A stretch of DNA of 64,000 nucleotides from Sacculina carcini (GCA_916048095.2 OU696570.1:9601816-9665815), one strand, 5' to 3'; shown: positions 21,671 through 33,205, counted from the stretch's first letter. Numbers and translations: made by a program. The notes: generated by a model not told the origin, from the sequence alone.

Positions 21671-21930
21671 AAGGTGTCAGGAGAGAAGGCGAAGTTGTGA
21701 GGGTCGACGCTAGCCAGTTAGCCGTTGGAGCTGTGGTTCAAGTGAACGGTGAAATCATAGAGGACGGAAGTTACCTACGCGGTAATAGCGCCGCCCACAT
21801 AAATCTTGCTGAACTTGACGCGTTGTTGAAGGGTCTCAACATGGCCGTAGTGTGGCTGATGAGTGAGATAGAGTTTAAGACTGACTCGAAAACCGTTTTC
21901 CACTGGGTCAGTGACACACTGAGTGTCTAA
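21671..21930 (+). pseudogene. Pol part 3, RNase H
   Basis: The frame is open from about 21665 (LKGVRREGEVVRVDAS). VRVDASQLAVGAVVQV holds the first Asp, HINLAELDALLKGL the Glu, and FKTDSKTVFHWV the second Asp. This is a gypsy-type RNase H. It ends at TAA near 21930. The remaining RNase H segment continues in the -1 phase into the integrase frame (TKNLADRLTR-like reading near 22040-22080). Confidence 0.75.
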
Positions 21931-21932
21931 CG

Positions 21933-23216
21933 CGGGTCAAAACCGTAGCAGCTAGCGAGATCCTTATCCGTAGAAGGCTGTATACTCTGAAGTCGGTGCG
22001 AGACGAGCTGGGTCTGACGTTGTCTGTGTCTCTAGTGTCTACGTCAAAAAACCTGGCTGATCGTTTGACTCGTCTGCCTCGTTCATGGACAAGAATTGGT
22101 GAAGCTGCCGGCGCAGTGATATACGAAAATTACCAGACCGCGGCAACACTTACAGATGTTATGAACGTTCACAACCACGCCGGACATCCTGGAGTTCGTC
22201 GAACACTGTATTTTTCACGGATACGCTTCGGAGACGTGAGGAGAAGAGACGCTGCTCAAGTCGATCGAGAATGCGACATCTGCAAGTCTATTGATCCTGC
22301 TCCCATCAAATGGCCCGGCGGACAACTATCTGTAGGTGAGACGTGGGAGAGAATTGCGCTGGATGTTACGCATAATCAAAGTCATCACTATCTGATGCTG
22401 ATCGACTGCGGCCCATCGCGTTTCGCCATCTGGAGGAAGCTGGCCTCCGAGACTGCATCTTGCGTTGTGTCCTATCTACAAAGCGTATTTTTTGAGCGCG
22501 GCGCTCCGTCAGAATGTCTTGTGGACAATGGCACCCAGTTTCGCAGTGGCGAGTTCAGGCGATTGCTGCACGAGTGGAACGTGTCCGTCTGGTTTCGGTG
22601 CGCGTATAGACCACAAGGAAATGTCATTGTCGAGAGGAGCCATAGAAGCGTGAAAGTGATAGCGGCAAGGAAGCGGTGTTCGATCCAGGAGGCGGTGTAT
22701 CGATACAATGTATCACCGCAGGATGATGTCAACGAAGCATCGACACCGACTAGTCAAGTGTATCGCTACAATGTGGAGGTGAAAAACGTCGATCACACAG
22801 CGGGCAGCAAACAACCGAACGGAGGCTTACGCAGACGAGGAAGCGGGTACGACGTCGGCAACAGGGTCTGGGTCAGACAAGCCGGAGCAAGATGTGATTC
22901 TCGTTCTTCGCCCGGTGTGGTCACTTCGCAAGTGTCAGATCTCTCCGTGGAAGTTGACGGCATTCCGATCCATGTAAGAGACATCAGACCGCGTGGCGGA
23001 GCTACACCCGTGGACCAGGAAGGCGGGGCTCAAGGTGATACCGAGAGAACTGTTGAATCACCTGACTCGATGTCAGCTCGCCATTCTGAAGCGGAGGTTG
23101 GTGGACACGAACAGACTGTGAGGAGGAGCAAACGACGGAGGCGGCCTAGAACGTTTGCGACTTGTGATTCCTGCGAATCAGGGGTGGGTGTGGTGAATGA
23201 GCGATGGTGGACGTGA
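21933..23216 (+). pseudogene. Pol part 4, RNase H end and integrase
   Basis: A frame of over 400 codons. It starts with the RNase H C-terminus (SKNLADRLTRLPRSW). The HHCC zinc finger follows: HNHAGHPGVRRTL, then CDICKS. The D,D-35-E core is complete: ERIALDVTHNQSHH, ECLVDNGTQFRSGEF and NVIVERSHRSVK. A basic C-terminal tail (RRSKRRRRPRTF) runs to the 3' LTR and overlaps its first bases. Integrase would insert the cDNA and make the 5-bp duplication seen here. This frame itself looks undamaged. Confidence 0.85.
23177..23188 (+). promoter_or_regulatory. Polypurine tract before the 3' LTR
   Basis: AATCAGGGGTGGG directly precedes the TG of the 3' LTR at 23189. It is short and interrupted by one T. 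Confidence 0.6.
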
Positions 23217-23651
23217 AGCAGCGTTGGCGTTTATGCGCGTGCGTTCGTCCTTGAAACGGGTGCGTATGAGTGATAGCAGAGCGAGCGGTGTAAAAAGCGC
23301 TGTGTGTTGCAGCGGGTGTCATGCGTCATGCGGTACGTTGCCATGGTGACGATGGTGCCGTGCGCACGAGCGTATTGCGTATGTATGTGTGTCTGTAGTT
23401 TGGCGAGCGACTGGATGAGGCAGTATGTGTTGGGGGAGCGAGGCGTTGCGTGTGGGACTGTTTGCGAGAAGTGTTGTGTCGCGAGTAGTGTTGTATTGTG
23501 AATAGTGTGCGTGCGAGTAGTGTGCGTGCGAGTAGTGTGCGTGCGAGTAGTGTGCGTGCGAGTAGTGTGCCTTGCGTGTAGTGCTTTGTCGTGCCGTTAT
23601 TCGTGTCATATAATTTTTCGCGCAACGTCCCGAATATATACATCTGTCACA
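23189..23651 (+). repeat. 3' LTR
   Basis: 463 bp, the same termini as the 5' LTR. The 45-bp excess is three extra copies of a 15-bp unit GTGTGCGTGCGAGTA at about 23503-23570. Confidence 0.9.
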
Positions 23652-24019
23652 GCCAACTATATGCATATGCTGTTTTAGCGCAAGCATTAATATGGAATTA
23701 TAGAGCTGACAGAAAGTTTCATTGTTTTGATAGTGTTACACTTCTGATTTACTACACACGAAGGACGGGATGAAATTGTGACAAATTGTGACAATATCAA
23801 CGCCACCTAGATACAGGCCCTTTCACGAAAGTATGACGTCATCGATTGCGGTCGCTTCACTCGTACAAGCGATATGTGTTGTTATTAGAAATTGCGCTTT
23901 GTGCGGGTGTTTGACTTGCATTCCGGCTCAATTAAGTTTGAAAATCATGTTACCAACATAAGAAGCTTCAAATACAATTGCAAATGGAATAACTGAGCAT
24001 ATTATAAAACCACACAGGC

Positions 24020-24655
24020 ATAAAAGAGTCAAAACACAAACATGCAACGACCATACACGATACAATGTGGAACCTTTTCGCTTCAATTTCTCTATTTAAT
24101 CGTAGATAAATTTCTATCACAACAACTATTGTTCAGAAGAGCATTTCCAGCGATGCACAATATTTGTCAGCAACTAATTGTAAATTACGATGTTTAGAAC
24201 AGTACAAGTAAACAAGCATATCACCGCAATCACTCAGATTTCTAGTGCAGGAAACCTATCATCGCTCTGGTTTTCAATAATACACACTTTATCATACTTA
24301 ATACACTTCTGCACAGTTAAAATCAATTGTAAACTTAACAATTAAATATATTATAAAACCACACAGGCACATCACACACATACAACGATTACACACGCGA
24401 CAACGTAGACAGTTTTTGCTTCAAATTTTTGACACAAATACATGTATTTCGATCGGAACAATAATTATTAAGAAGTATATTCACACTCGCCCACACAATT
24501 TTTTCTACAACTGAATCTAGGTTATGGTTGTTAAAACAATGCGAAGTACTAAACATGATTCCGTGGTCATTGAGCTGCTGCAAAATGTGAAACAGAGCAA
24601 TTTCCCTTCGCCTACCTACAGTCGAAAACCCTCTAAACTCAAAACATTTTAACAT
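24020..24655 (-). repeat. Tandem duplication of the transposase C-terminal segment
   Basis: About 350 bp are present twice (24000-24340 and 24340-24660). Both units hold ATATTATAAAACCACACAGG, then TTCAATTT/TTCAAATTT and a coding piece. The two minus-strand translations align ('...a.e.lsdcGvm...Yc...n...'). The arrangement recurs in E3 (29410-30045), so it predates their spread. Confidence 0.65.
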
Positions 24656-26393
24656 TTAAATAAGAAAACATGACAATATTAACAACGATATCGCTAGGAT
24701 ACTGTAAAAATCCTCTATCAATACCTTTTACATATGAAAAGTGTTCGGCTGACAATGTTTCATCTTTGTTAGTTAAAATACTTTTACACGAATCACAGTG
24801 TTGTTTTTTAAAATAGAATACGAGCAATAACCGGCTACATAAACAATGACAGGGAGATATTTTTGACAATTTTCGATATCTGCACAACAAATATAAATAA
24901 TAAAACCTTCGGCTGCCTGTCTTAATCTATCGGGATGGTATTATGTTGAGCATGTAACATCTTTTAATGTGATACTACCTTTGAGCACGGGCAATCTTAA
25001 ATCAATCAATGATCTTACTCTGATTTTTTTCTCGCACTCGAATAATTGACGGTTGGAAATGTTATATGTGCAACCTGACAACCTCCTGTACTGACTCAAC
25101 CGCTCCTCCAAACAATCCGTCTGAAGATTTCCTGGCAAAATGTACGACAAACCTAACTCATTTACACAATACTGCATGATTTCACAAAGTGCATGCGTTG
25201 TGTGATACACAGCCATAAACGTGTATTTAGTCATGCCGACCATAATGCTCCCTGACCTCCACTGATCCAACCATTTCAGAAAATGCCCTAAAAAAATATG
25301 CCTGGCATCAGCAGCTGAACCAGTCAACGGATGAGCGTAAACATTTCTCAACCTTGAGCCTTTATATGGTGTCTTCACATTGCAAATTGTCCACCAACGC
25401 AAAATTATCTGAATAAAGTGTGCAGTGCCTTCAGCGCAATAAAGATTATTCGTAACACCCAATGATCTCAGAGCCTGCACTACATAATCACTCAAAACAT
25501 TCAGCACAAGTTTAACATTTTGTCTTTCGATGTTGGACGGACGAACAGCTTTGAGCGAGATACCATAAGAAAACTTCAACAGTGAACCAGACTCCAGCGT
25601 ATGCAACTTCTCAACAGTGTCGAATGAAGCAGACAACGACTTAGAAAAATCAGAAAAATGCAGGAATACAAAGGATTTGAGTGAATCCTTTTTGTTGAGC
25701 CAATTATTGCGGATGCATTTCAAAATATGCACCGAATCAAACATAACAAACAGGGGTCGATCTGAGCTGACTGGAAGCTGATAAACAATCGACAGACGAG
25801 GAGGATTGGCAAACATTGACATCGCACTACGACTCACAGAATGGTTATCAGAAATAACGCAAATCACTTAGACTCCGAGACTCTCCAATCCAACGATGGC
25901 CTTACGGACATAATTATACAGAGTTTCTCCTTTGAGAGTCATCACTGGCAGAATATGAACAACATCCTTATATGCACTCAGTACGCTGCTTATCATGAAC
26001 ACACATGCAGTAGTTGCAACACCGCTCCCATCAAAAGAGTACCCAACAATGTCACCGCATTTGTAATCCAAAGAAGGCTTCAAATAGATCTCGTCCATCA
26101 AGAGAGATACAATTTTATCCTCAAGTTGAAGACAGTCAATCTTTTGTTTGATGTAGCTCAAAAAAGACTCGGATTGCTCTTTCATGGGGTCGGTGTTGAA
26201 TGGCATATTGATACGTCGAATGGTTGAGTAAAACGGTAAGATTATGCTGCGTGAACGACGAACAAACTTATACGCACACGGAGACAGAGAATATAGCAGA
26301 GACGAGAAAAACGTGAAGTCTGTTGAATACATCAGTTGAGACTGTGTTACCAGCCGCAGTTGCTCACATACACGTTGACTGAGCGGAGCCCCA
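24389..26393 (-). pseudogene. P-element/THAP9-like transposase, THAP domain missing
   Basis: Frames in order on the minus strand. 26393-25868 has DGAPLSQRVCEQ, SPCAYKFVRRS and SLLMDEIYLKPSLDYKCGDI with the first acidic residues. A single TAA at 25868-25870 interrupts it, then CVISDNHSVSRSAM. 25867-24941 has FDSVHILKCIRNNWLNKKD and LQTDCLEERLSQYRRLSG. 24890-24389 holds the C-terminal domain with CDSCKSILTNKDE and IDRGFLQYPSDIV. These are hallmarks of the P-element superfamily RNase H-like core. The N-terminal THAP domain is absent because the frame is cut at 26396. One nonsense codon and one frame change make it a pseudogene. Confidence 0.8.
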
Positions 26394-26734
26394 TCCAACG
26401 CCACCTAGATACAGGCCGTTTCACGAAAGTATGACGTCATCGGTTCAAGTGATTGACTCGTACGGGCGATACGCGTTGCTATGTGTTAATGCGGGTGTTT
26501 GCCTGCCATTCCGGTTGATCTGACTTGAAAAGGCATGTAACCAACATGCAAAGCTTCATATACAATTGCAAATGGAATAACTGAATATATTATAAAACCA
26601 CACAGGCATAAAAAAGTCACAACGCAAACATGCAACCACTATACACGAGACAATGTGGAACGTTTTCGCTTCAATTTCTCTCTAATTAAATGTAGATGAA
26701 TTTCTGTTACAGCAATTATTGTTCAGAAGAACAT

Positions 26735-27760
26735 TTACAGCGGCGCACACACTTTTTCTGCAACTAATTGTAAGTTACGTTGTTGAGAACAGTACAAGAA
26801 GTCGACCATAACACCGCAATCACTCAGTTCTTCTAGTGCATGAAACCTATCTATTGCGCGCTGGTTTCCAACAATACTCAATTTATCATACTTAATATAC
26901 TTCTGCACAGTTAAAACCAAAGCAAAACAATATTATCAACATCATTAGAATATAACAGACTTTGGCGACCAATTTCTCTCAAATACGAAAAATGTTCGGA
27001 TGATATGGTTTCACTTCGCGCAGCCAAAATGTTTTTACATGAATCACAATTATGTTTTTGAGAATAGCAATATCAACAACAATAACCTGCAACATATACG
27101 ATCACTGGATGATGAGAATGTGAAATATCAGCGTCACATATACGAAAGATGAGACGTTCAGCAACATCTTTAAAAATATACGAAATTATTCCGCGGAACA
27201 CGTTAAATATTTCACATCAATATTGTCTGAAGTGATAAAATCAATATTGCCTGATGAAATCAATATAAATAAATATTATTCGATGTGATAATGCACGACA
27301 ATCCCAGCTCATTGGCACAATACTTGAAGATCCCACAGAGCGCATATGTTGTGTGATATGTGATGTGTGATACACAGCCAATATGTATCTAGTCAAACCG
27401 ACCATATTCCTGTCTGACATTCATCCATCGAACCATCTCACTAAACGCTCCAAAAACAAAGGCCTGTCATCCATAGCTGAATCAGTCAACGGATGAGAAT
27501 GAGCATTTCTCAACCTGGAGTCTTTATACGGTGTCATTACATTACAAATAGTTAACCGACGCAAAATTATTTAAATAAAATGAGCAGTATCTTCAGAGAA
27601 ACCAGGATTATTTGTAGCACCCAATGATCTTAGAGCCAACACTGCAAAATCACACCTAACATTCAGCACAAGCTTAACATTTTGTCCTTCAATACTCGAC
27701 GGACGAACAGCTTTGAGAGACAAACCGTACGATGATCAATAAATTCGAGCATTAGCACAC
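26735..27760 (-). pseudogene. Transposase relic in E2
   Basis: DNA at 27290-27760 follows the E1 transposase at 25137-25575. Shared pieces are TCAACGGATGAG, CTCAACCT.GAG.CTTTATA and CACCCAATGATCT. 26735-26920 matches the C-terminal segment. Stops and indels are frequent. Confidence 0.65.
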
Positions 27761-28139
27761 TGAATTTTGTGTCTATTCTCCATAAAAACACAAACAATTT
27801 GAAACAATACCTGATTTAATCGTGATTCACACAATCTCTATGATGATAATATAATAGATGATGCTCCGATGTGTTTGGATATTTCCATGTCACGCTTTAT
27901 AGTAATTCCTGCTTTTCTAGGAATGAGAACATGCTGAATTTAGACTATCGGTCGTCATTCCTTTTTGCACCCCGGAACACAGCTTCAGGAATTTCCTGAT
28001 AATACATCATAATGAACACAAACAAGAAAGCATCAATATATCTGTGATAAACTATACATTTCATACTACCCGCAGTTATTTATTATGATTAATATTAATT
28101 GGTATTTTAAGCGACTGTGACTGTACATACTGTGACTAT

Positions 28140-28284
28140 ATGACACTACCCGCTGTGAACCAATCTACAGCGATGCCTCCCAGTAAACTCAAGCGGGTAT
28201 TAAAATTCGCGCGCGGGACAAGATTCGAATCGCGAGCCTCTGACTTAAGATTTCAGCGCCTTAGCCACTGAACTACTCGAGATC
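28140..28284 (-). mobile_element. tRNA-derived SINE head or tRNA pseudogene
   Basis: On the minus strand GTAGTTCAGTGGCTAAGG resembles a pol III A box and GATTCGAATC (28222-28231) a B box, about 40 bases apart as in a tRNA. A weak anticodon arm (CTGA/TCAG with CTT in the loop) is possible, but the T stem is mismatched and no acceptor stem closes. A GC-rich stretch CGCGCGCGAATT follows the B box. It is therefore more likely a SINE head than a working tRNA gene. Confidence 0.5.
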
Positions 28285-28504
28285 TGAAATGATTTCTGTT
28301 TTATATTGTAGCTAATGAGTTTCAAGCATCACTAATATATATTGCATAATCAATAACCTAATTTTAAACAATCAATTTAGAGGAAAAGCGAAGCACTAGC
28401 AGCTCCAAAGCTAACAGCTAAACAGTGTTCACCTCCGTTGATTTATAACTATGATGGTATGCAAATATATACAAGACATATTTAACGAAGCCAAGACCAC
28501 ATGA

Positions 28505-29185
28505 GAAACGAGCAGATGTACATATTTTAATGAACCTATTAACGTAACCAAACCTCTGACCGCAGCAAAATGTCCAGGATGATGACATGCAGAATCATCC
28601 GAGTGAGGATCACAAAATGGCTGCGCAAATCACACTTGACACGAAATTTGACAAATTCGCACTTCACTCTAATCCACACTGAAGTGAAAATCACTAAACA
28701 CGTCAATTATTGCCAAGAATAGCACGCGATAAAACACTAAACACACGAGAACACCAACCACGTGCGCTCACTAACGTGCAACTGCCATGTTGACAGTTCT
28801 GCATATCATCATCCTGGACATTTTGCTGCGGTCAGAATTTTCGGTTAAGTGGATATATTCAGTAAAATATGTACATCTCTTCGTATGTAAGTAGTGGCGG
28901 ATATCGAGGGTCTAGGCTAAATGTGTAAGGATTCGATAACATTGAAAACGCTAATTCTTAAAAAACGCTTAAGTAACGCACAAAAACGTTTCTATATTTT
29001 TCATAGAGTTTAGGTTAGGTTAGTTTTAGCGTTCTAATGAAATGTGCTGCCTTTGCAGGAGGCGAGGGACTGGAAGAAATTCTTTAAATGAATTTTTCTC
29101 AATGTAATGTTCTTGAATCCTTACAAATTTAGCGTCAACCGATATCGAGTGTTGTGTGGGTGAGTGGTGCTTTCTTGTGAGACAG
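28505..29185. repeat. E2 right arm with inverted duplication
   Basis: 28505-28800 is a direct copy of E3 31690-31980. 28801-29185 is the reverse complement of E3 31766-31668 joined to 31376-31088. As a result CCGCAGCAAAATGTCCAGG (28561) and its complement CCTGGACATTTTGCTGCGG (28814) face each other 230 bp apart. The inverted copy lacks the 291 bp at 31377-31667 that E3 has. Confidence 0.8.
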
Positions 29186-29570
29186 ACAGACGTCATACTT
29201 TCGTGAAAGGGCCTGTATCTAGGTGGCGTTGTCTAGATACAGGCCCTTTCACGAAAGTATGAAGTCATCGATTGCGGTGGCTTCACTCGTACGGGCGATA
29301 TGCGTTGTTATTAGAAATTGTGCTTAGTGCGGGTGTTTGACTTGCATTCCGGCTCAATTAAGTTTGAAAATCATGTTACCAACATAAGAAGCTTCAAATA
29401 CAATTGCAAATAGAATAACTGAATATATTATAAGCCCACACAGGCATAAAACAGTAAAAAAACAAACATGCAACGACCATACACGATACAATGCGGAACG
29501 TTTTCGCTTCAATTTCTCTAATTAATCGTAGATAAATTTCTGTCACAACAACTATTGTTCAGAAGAACAT

Positions 29571-30045
29571 TTACAGAGGTGCACAAAAATTTTCAGCAAT
29601 TAATTGTAAATTACGATGTTTAGAACAGTACAAGTAAACAAGCATAACACCGCAATCACTCAGCTTTTCTAGTGCAGGAAACCTATCATCGCTCTGGTTT
29701 TCAATAATAAACACTTTATCATACTTAATACACTTATGCACAGTTAAAATCAATTGTAAGCTTAACAATTGAATATATTATAAAACCACACAGGCAAATC
29801 ACACACATACAACGATTACACACGCGACAACGTAGACAGTTTTCGTTTGAAATTTTCCGCACAAATACATGAATTTTGATCGGAACAATAATTATTAAGA
29901 AGTACATTCACACTCGCCCACACAATTCTACAACTGAATTTCTACAACTGAATCTAGTTTATGGTTGTTAACACAATGCGAGGTATTAAACATGATTCCG
30001 TGGTCATTGAGCTGTTGCAATACGTGAAAAAGAGCAATTTCCATT
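29571..30045 (-). pseudogene. Transposase C-terminal remnants in E3
   Basis: 29571-29768 (GVMLVYLYCSKHRNLQLIAE) and the following 280 bp match the E1 segments 24120-24600 closely. The transposase body beyond is missing: at 30046 the sequence changes to unrelated DNA. Confidence 0.7.
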
Positions 30046-30229
30046 CCATTTTATAGCGGTATCTGATTCCCTTCCATTTTATAGCGGATCTCCCAGGCAT
30101 AGAAAGTGTATAAATTAAAATAAGAAGTAAAATTGGTTGATATATATGCTCTGAAAATGAAAACATGCTATTTGTTTGGTTGTCAAAATTTTACATTTGC
30201 TTGCTTACACATGTATATTGCTTACTAAT

Positions 30230-30505
30230 TCGATCTTCTCTCTCTTACAGGTCTTTTTCCACTTCTCTTTGTACATATCTTCTCGGTGTCTCCTCTGATG
30301 AATAATTATATTGTGTGAATAACTGTGATCTTTTGATCCGTAGTTATTTTCAGCTGTTCCTTCATAGTATATCGCTGCTTATATCTTTGTTTATGCGATA
30401 CTGTTTTGTTAATTCAACATTGTATACATTTTATAACTAGCCGTTCCTCGCGCCTATGATAATTAGAGCGCTATATCAAATACATGTGTAGTTGTTTTTG
30501 TTGTT
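30230..30505 (+). mobile_element. LINE B 3' UTR fragment (copy 3)
   Basis: It ends with CTCGCGCCTATGATAATTAG, AGCGCTATATCAAATACAT and a TTGTTGTTG tail, the family B 3' end. No coding part remains. Confidence 0.7.
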
Positions 30506-30649
30506 GTTACTAAGCTTACATTTGCTTGCTATTTATTGCCAATTTGTTTGCTATTACTATTATATTCTATTCTGTGGCACTGGCTAATGTATATGCTTTT
30601 GGATACGCTGGATTACTTCTCATCATATTGAGAAATTCACATGAGCCAG

Positions 30650-30870
30650 AGTACATGTTTGGAGCGTGGGATAATGTAACGTCTGAGCTCTTTATACTCG
30701 ATACTGCACAGTAGCACTTATCAATACGCACGAGACAGGGAGTATCATGTGATGCTTGCAGCGTGAGACGGTGTCATTTTCCCACGCTTGAACTCATGAG
30801 ACGAATCAGTGCCCCCTTATAATAATACAGTCAGCAAATTATTCTTACATGTAGACGTGGACACTCACAT
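30650..30870. repeat. Unclassified dispersed repeat, copy 1
   Basis: It aligns with 37822-38040: ATGTTTGGAGCGT, GTCTGAG.TC, then CACTT..CAATAC, AGTGCCC.CTTATAATAA and CTTACATG. Identity is perhaps 65-70% by eye with indels. Neither copy has a frame or clear termini. Confidence 0.5.
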
Positions 30871-31087
30871 ACATGTACTATGCTCACGCACACACATAAT
30901 TTAGCCTTTGCGAAGGAGCACATGTATATTTTAGGTTATTATTTTCTGTTTTTAGGATATTTTGAATAGCCCTAGTTATTACTTAAATTGTTTATGGGGA
31001 TGTGAACACCAACATTCACTAAAATGCAGGCCGCACACAGAAACAGATACACGTGTACTGAAAGAGAGATGCGCGTGGGGTTTCACT

Positions 31088-31766
31088 GTCTCACAAGAAA
31101 GCACCACTCACCCACACAACACTCGATATCGGTTGACGCTAAATTTGTAAGGATTCAAGAACATTACATTGAGAAAAATTCATTTTAAGAATTTCTTCCA
31201 GTCCCTCGCCTCCTGCAAAGGCAGCACATTTCATTAGAACGCTAAAACTAACCTAACCTAAACTCTATGAAAAATATAGAAACGTTTTTGTGCGTTACTT
31301 AAGCGTTTTTTAAGAATTAGCGTTTTCAATGTTATCGAATCCTTACACATTTAGCCTAGACCCTCGATATCCGCCACGTGATATCTACAATCCTCGTCAG
31401 CACCTTGCGAACACTAGGGATAATTCCAAGCCAGCAAATACAAGACGCTTAAGCCCACACATACTGAAACGAATCTCACTACAATGATATAACCGTACCG
31501 CAAGTGAATTAAGTGAAACCTATAATATAAGCATTACAAAAACGTCATCCAAATGTTATCCAGCTAGACGAAAATCGATACCCAAACACTAAACTGTGCA
31601 AACATCAGTTGACGTTAATATCAATATAGTGATACCTTATTTAACATTAGCATTTAATTAATACAAAACTACTTATATACGAAGAGATGTACATATTTCA
31701 CTGAATATATCCACTTAACCGAAAACTCTGACCGCAGCAAAATGTCCAGGATGATGATATGCAGAA
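31088..31766. repeat. E3 right-arm segment, inverted relative to the E2 end
   Basis: 31088-31376 and 31668-31766 together are the near-perfect reverse complement of 28801-29185. The intervening 31377-31667 has no counterpart in E2 and no recognisable gene. Confidence 0.8.
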
Positions 31767-32196
31767 TCATCCGAGTGATGAACACAAAATGGATGCGCAA
31801 ATCACACTTGACACGAAATCGGACAAATTCGCACTTCACTCTAATCCACACTGAAGTGAAACTCACTAAATACGTCAATTATCGCCAAGAATAGCACGCG
31901 ATAAAACACTAAACACGCGAGAACACTAACCACGTGCGCTCGCTAACGTGCAACTGCATGGCTGACAGTTGAAACAATACACGAACCACTGTGACGTAGC
32001 GATGACGTCATACTTTCGTGGAAGGGCCTGTAGCAACGCCACCTAGATACAAGGCCCTTCCATCCCCTCCCCATGGGGGGTGTTACGTCAGTTCGTCCGT
32101 CCTAACGCTACCTGGGTATCACATCTTGCTATGACTCATCTATAAACCGATGCTAATGACTCAGCTACAAACCATTGAAACGCTGACGCTGCATCG

Positions 32197-32212
32197 CTGA
32201 TCACGTGATCAG
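32197..32212. promoter_or_regulatory. 16-bp perfect palindrome with CACGTG core
   Basis: CTGATCACGTGATCAG lies about 160 bp inside the 5' end of E4, upstream of the putative first exon. Its centre is an E-box. Two copies of TCAGTTCGTTGTCAG follow immediately (32210-32247). It could be a transposase or host-factor site. Confidence 0.4.
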
Positions 32213-32536
32213 TTCGTTGTCAGTGTAGCGTTGTCAGTTCGTTGTCAGCGCGTGTTTGTGGTGTTGTGTGTATTTGTGGCGTTGCGCGTTTTGCGATTGT
32301 ACGTGTGTTCTCTGTGATAATTATTTGTGGCGTTGTGCGCATTATATTTTCAGTGCAGCGTAGTTGGTTCGACGTGTTTATGTTAGTATTGCGTTCACAA
32401 TTGTAGTGGCATTGAGCGTTTGCATTCGCTGTTGCTTCTATCATACTTTAAGCAGTGTTGTAGTGTTTCCCGCAAGTTTACTTCAAGTATTATTAGATTG
32501 GTGTATTCCGGAGAATTTCACCTTTCGGAGTGAAAG

Positions 32537-33205
32537 GTAAGTCAATAAATGCACACTCATTTATCTCTTCCGTTGAACCTGATTTTGTTGAATTAGTTAA
32601 GATATGTTTCAATCTTTTTGAAATATTTGGTCATTTTATGCGCTGCATTTTATATCTTAATAATGACATTATCTATTACATCTTACGATTCTTACTCCCA
32701 TTGTTTGAAAAAGCTGGTATTGCGTTGTGATTGTTTAGTCCAGTGGTTATTAGCCGGGAGAATCCATACCCCTTGGTGGAATGGGAATCAAAGGTAGGAG
32801 GTATGGGATTAAATATCTGGATACCGCTATAAATTAGCAATAGCTATAATAATATTAAAAGTAACAAAGTGAATAAAATAACTCAAATAATAATAAAATA
32901 ACAAATTTATCATTGGCTATTTCCTAGTAATCCGTATCTAAATTACAGTAAATTCAAGCGATTGCAATATTCGTGGATCTGGAAGACAAACTGGCAAATT
33001 ATGATAGGATTGGTGATAATTATTTGAACAGTCAAGTAAGTCGCGGGTATTGAACCATATTGGACAATACATTGGTGGTATAGAACCATCAAAAGGTTGA
33101 TAAGGTTCAAAAGTTCAAAAGGTAAAGGTTCAAAGTTCAAAGGTTCAAAGGTTCAAAAGGTACCCCAAGTATAGTGTATCAATATTTTGTTATTATGTTG
33201 TTCAG
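32537..33205 (+). other. Putative intron of the E4 transposase gene
   Basis: GAAAG|GTAAGT at 32536/32537 is a consensus donor and TTATTATGTTGTTCAG ending at 33205 a good acceptor directly before the THAP frame. The 669-bp interval is AT-rich and contains a short GGTTCAAA tandem (33100-33165). Confidence 0.45.

Larger units (their letters stand above)
19139..23651 (+). mobile_element. LTR retrotransposon, Ty3/gypsy-like, bounded by 5-bp duplication GCCAA
   Basis: Two LTRs (19139-19556 and 23189-23651) start TGTGGT and end CACA. GCCAA lies just before the first (19134-19138) and just after the second (23652-23656). Between them come gag with two zinc knuckles, protease, RT, RNase H and integrase, in gypsy order. 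The LTRs differ by roughly 4-5% by eye plus a 45-bp tandem difference. The pol frames are broken three times, so the copy is dead though fairly young. Confidence 0.9.
23799..26396 (-). mobile_element. P/THAP-like DNA transposon E1, cut at its 5' end
   Basis: The left inverted repeat CAACGCCACCTAGATACAGG starts at 23799 and continues to GACGTCAT at 23842. The minus-strand transposase fills the element and stops abruptly at 26396, where the left repeat of E2 begins. The left 770 bp match E3 (29233-30045) closely and E2 (26397 onward) less closely. No right terminus is seen here. Its tip may be the last CTAGGTGGCGTTG at 35137-35149. Confidence 0.8.
26397..29231. mobile_element. P/THAP-like element E2, internally rearranged
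   Basis: A complete left terminus (26397-26440) and a complete right terminus (29190-29231, ending GGTGGCGTTG) bound 2.83 kb. The left part is homologous to E1, with a diverged transposase relic at 26735-27760. The middle (27770-28480) carries unrelated AT-rich DNA and a tRNA-like SINE head. The right part holds one direct and one inverted copy of the right-arm sequence. No flanking duplication was found. Confidence 0.7.
29233..32033. mobile_element. P/THAP-like element E3, target of E4
   Basis: The left terminus starts at 29233 (CTAGATACAGGCCC) without its first 9-10 bases and directly abuts the E2 right end. The right terminus reads GACGTCATACTTTCGTGGAA to CCTGTAG at 32033. Its last 14 bases, TCTAGGTGGCATTG, lie 3.1 kb away at 35121-35134, because E4 inserted there. 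The interior has the E1-like left part (29233-30045), a LINE B 3' end (30230-30505), an unclassified repeat (30650-30870) and the right arm (31088-32000). Confidence 0.75.

Noticed and set aside
28209..28284. Functional tRNA gene
   Set aside because: The T stem is mismatched, no acceptor stem closes and the segment lies inside a rearranged transposon.
31669..31878. Minus-strand frame in the E3 right arm
   Set aside because: It lies in the repeated arm sequence, with no motif and no conservation of the frame in E2.
32530..32730. Short plus-strand protein frame in E4
   Set aside because: It starts at the splice donor and lies within the putative intron; AT-rich with no motif.
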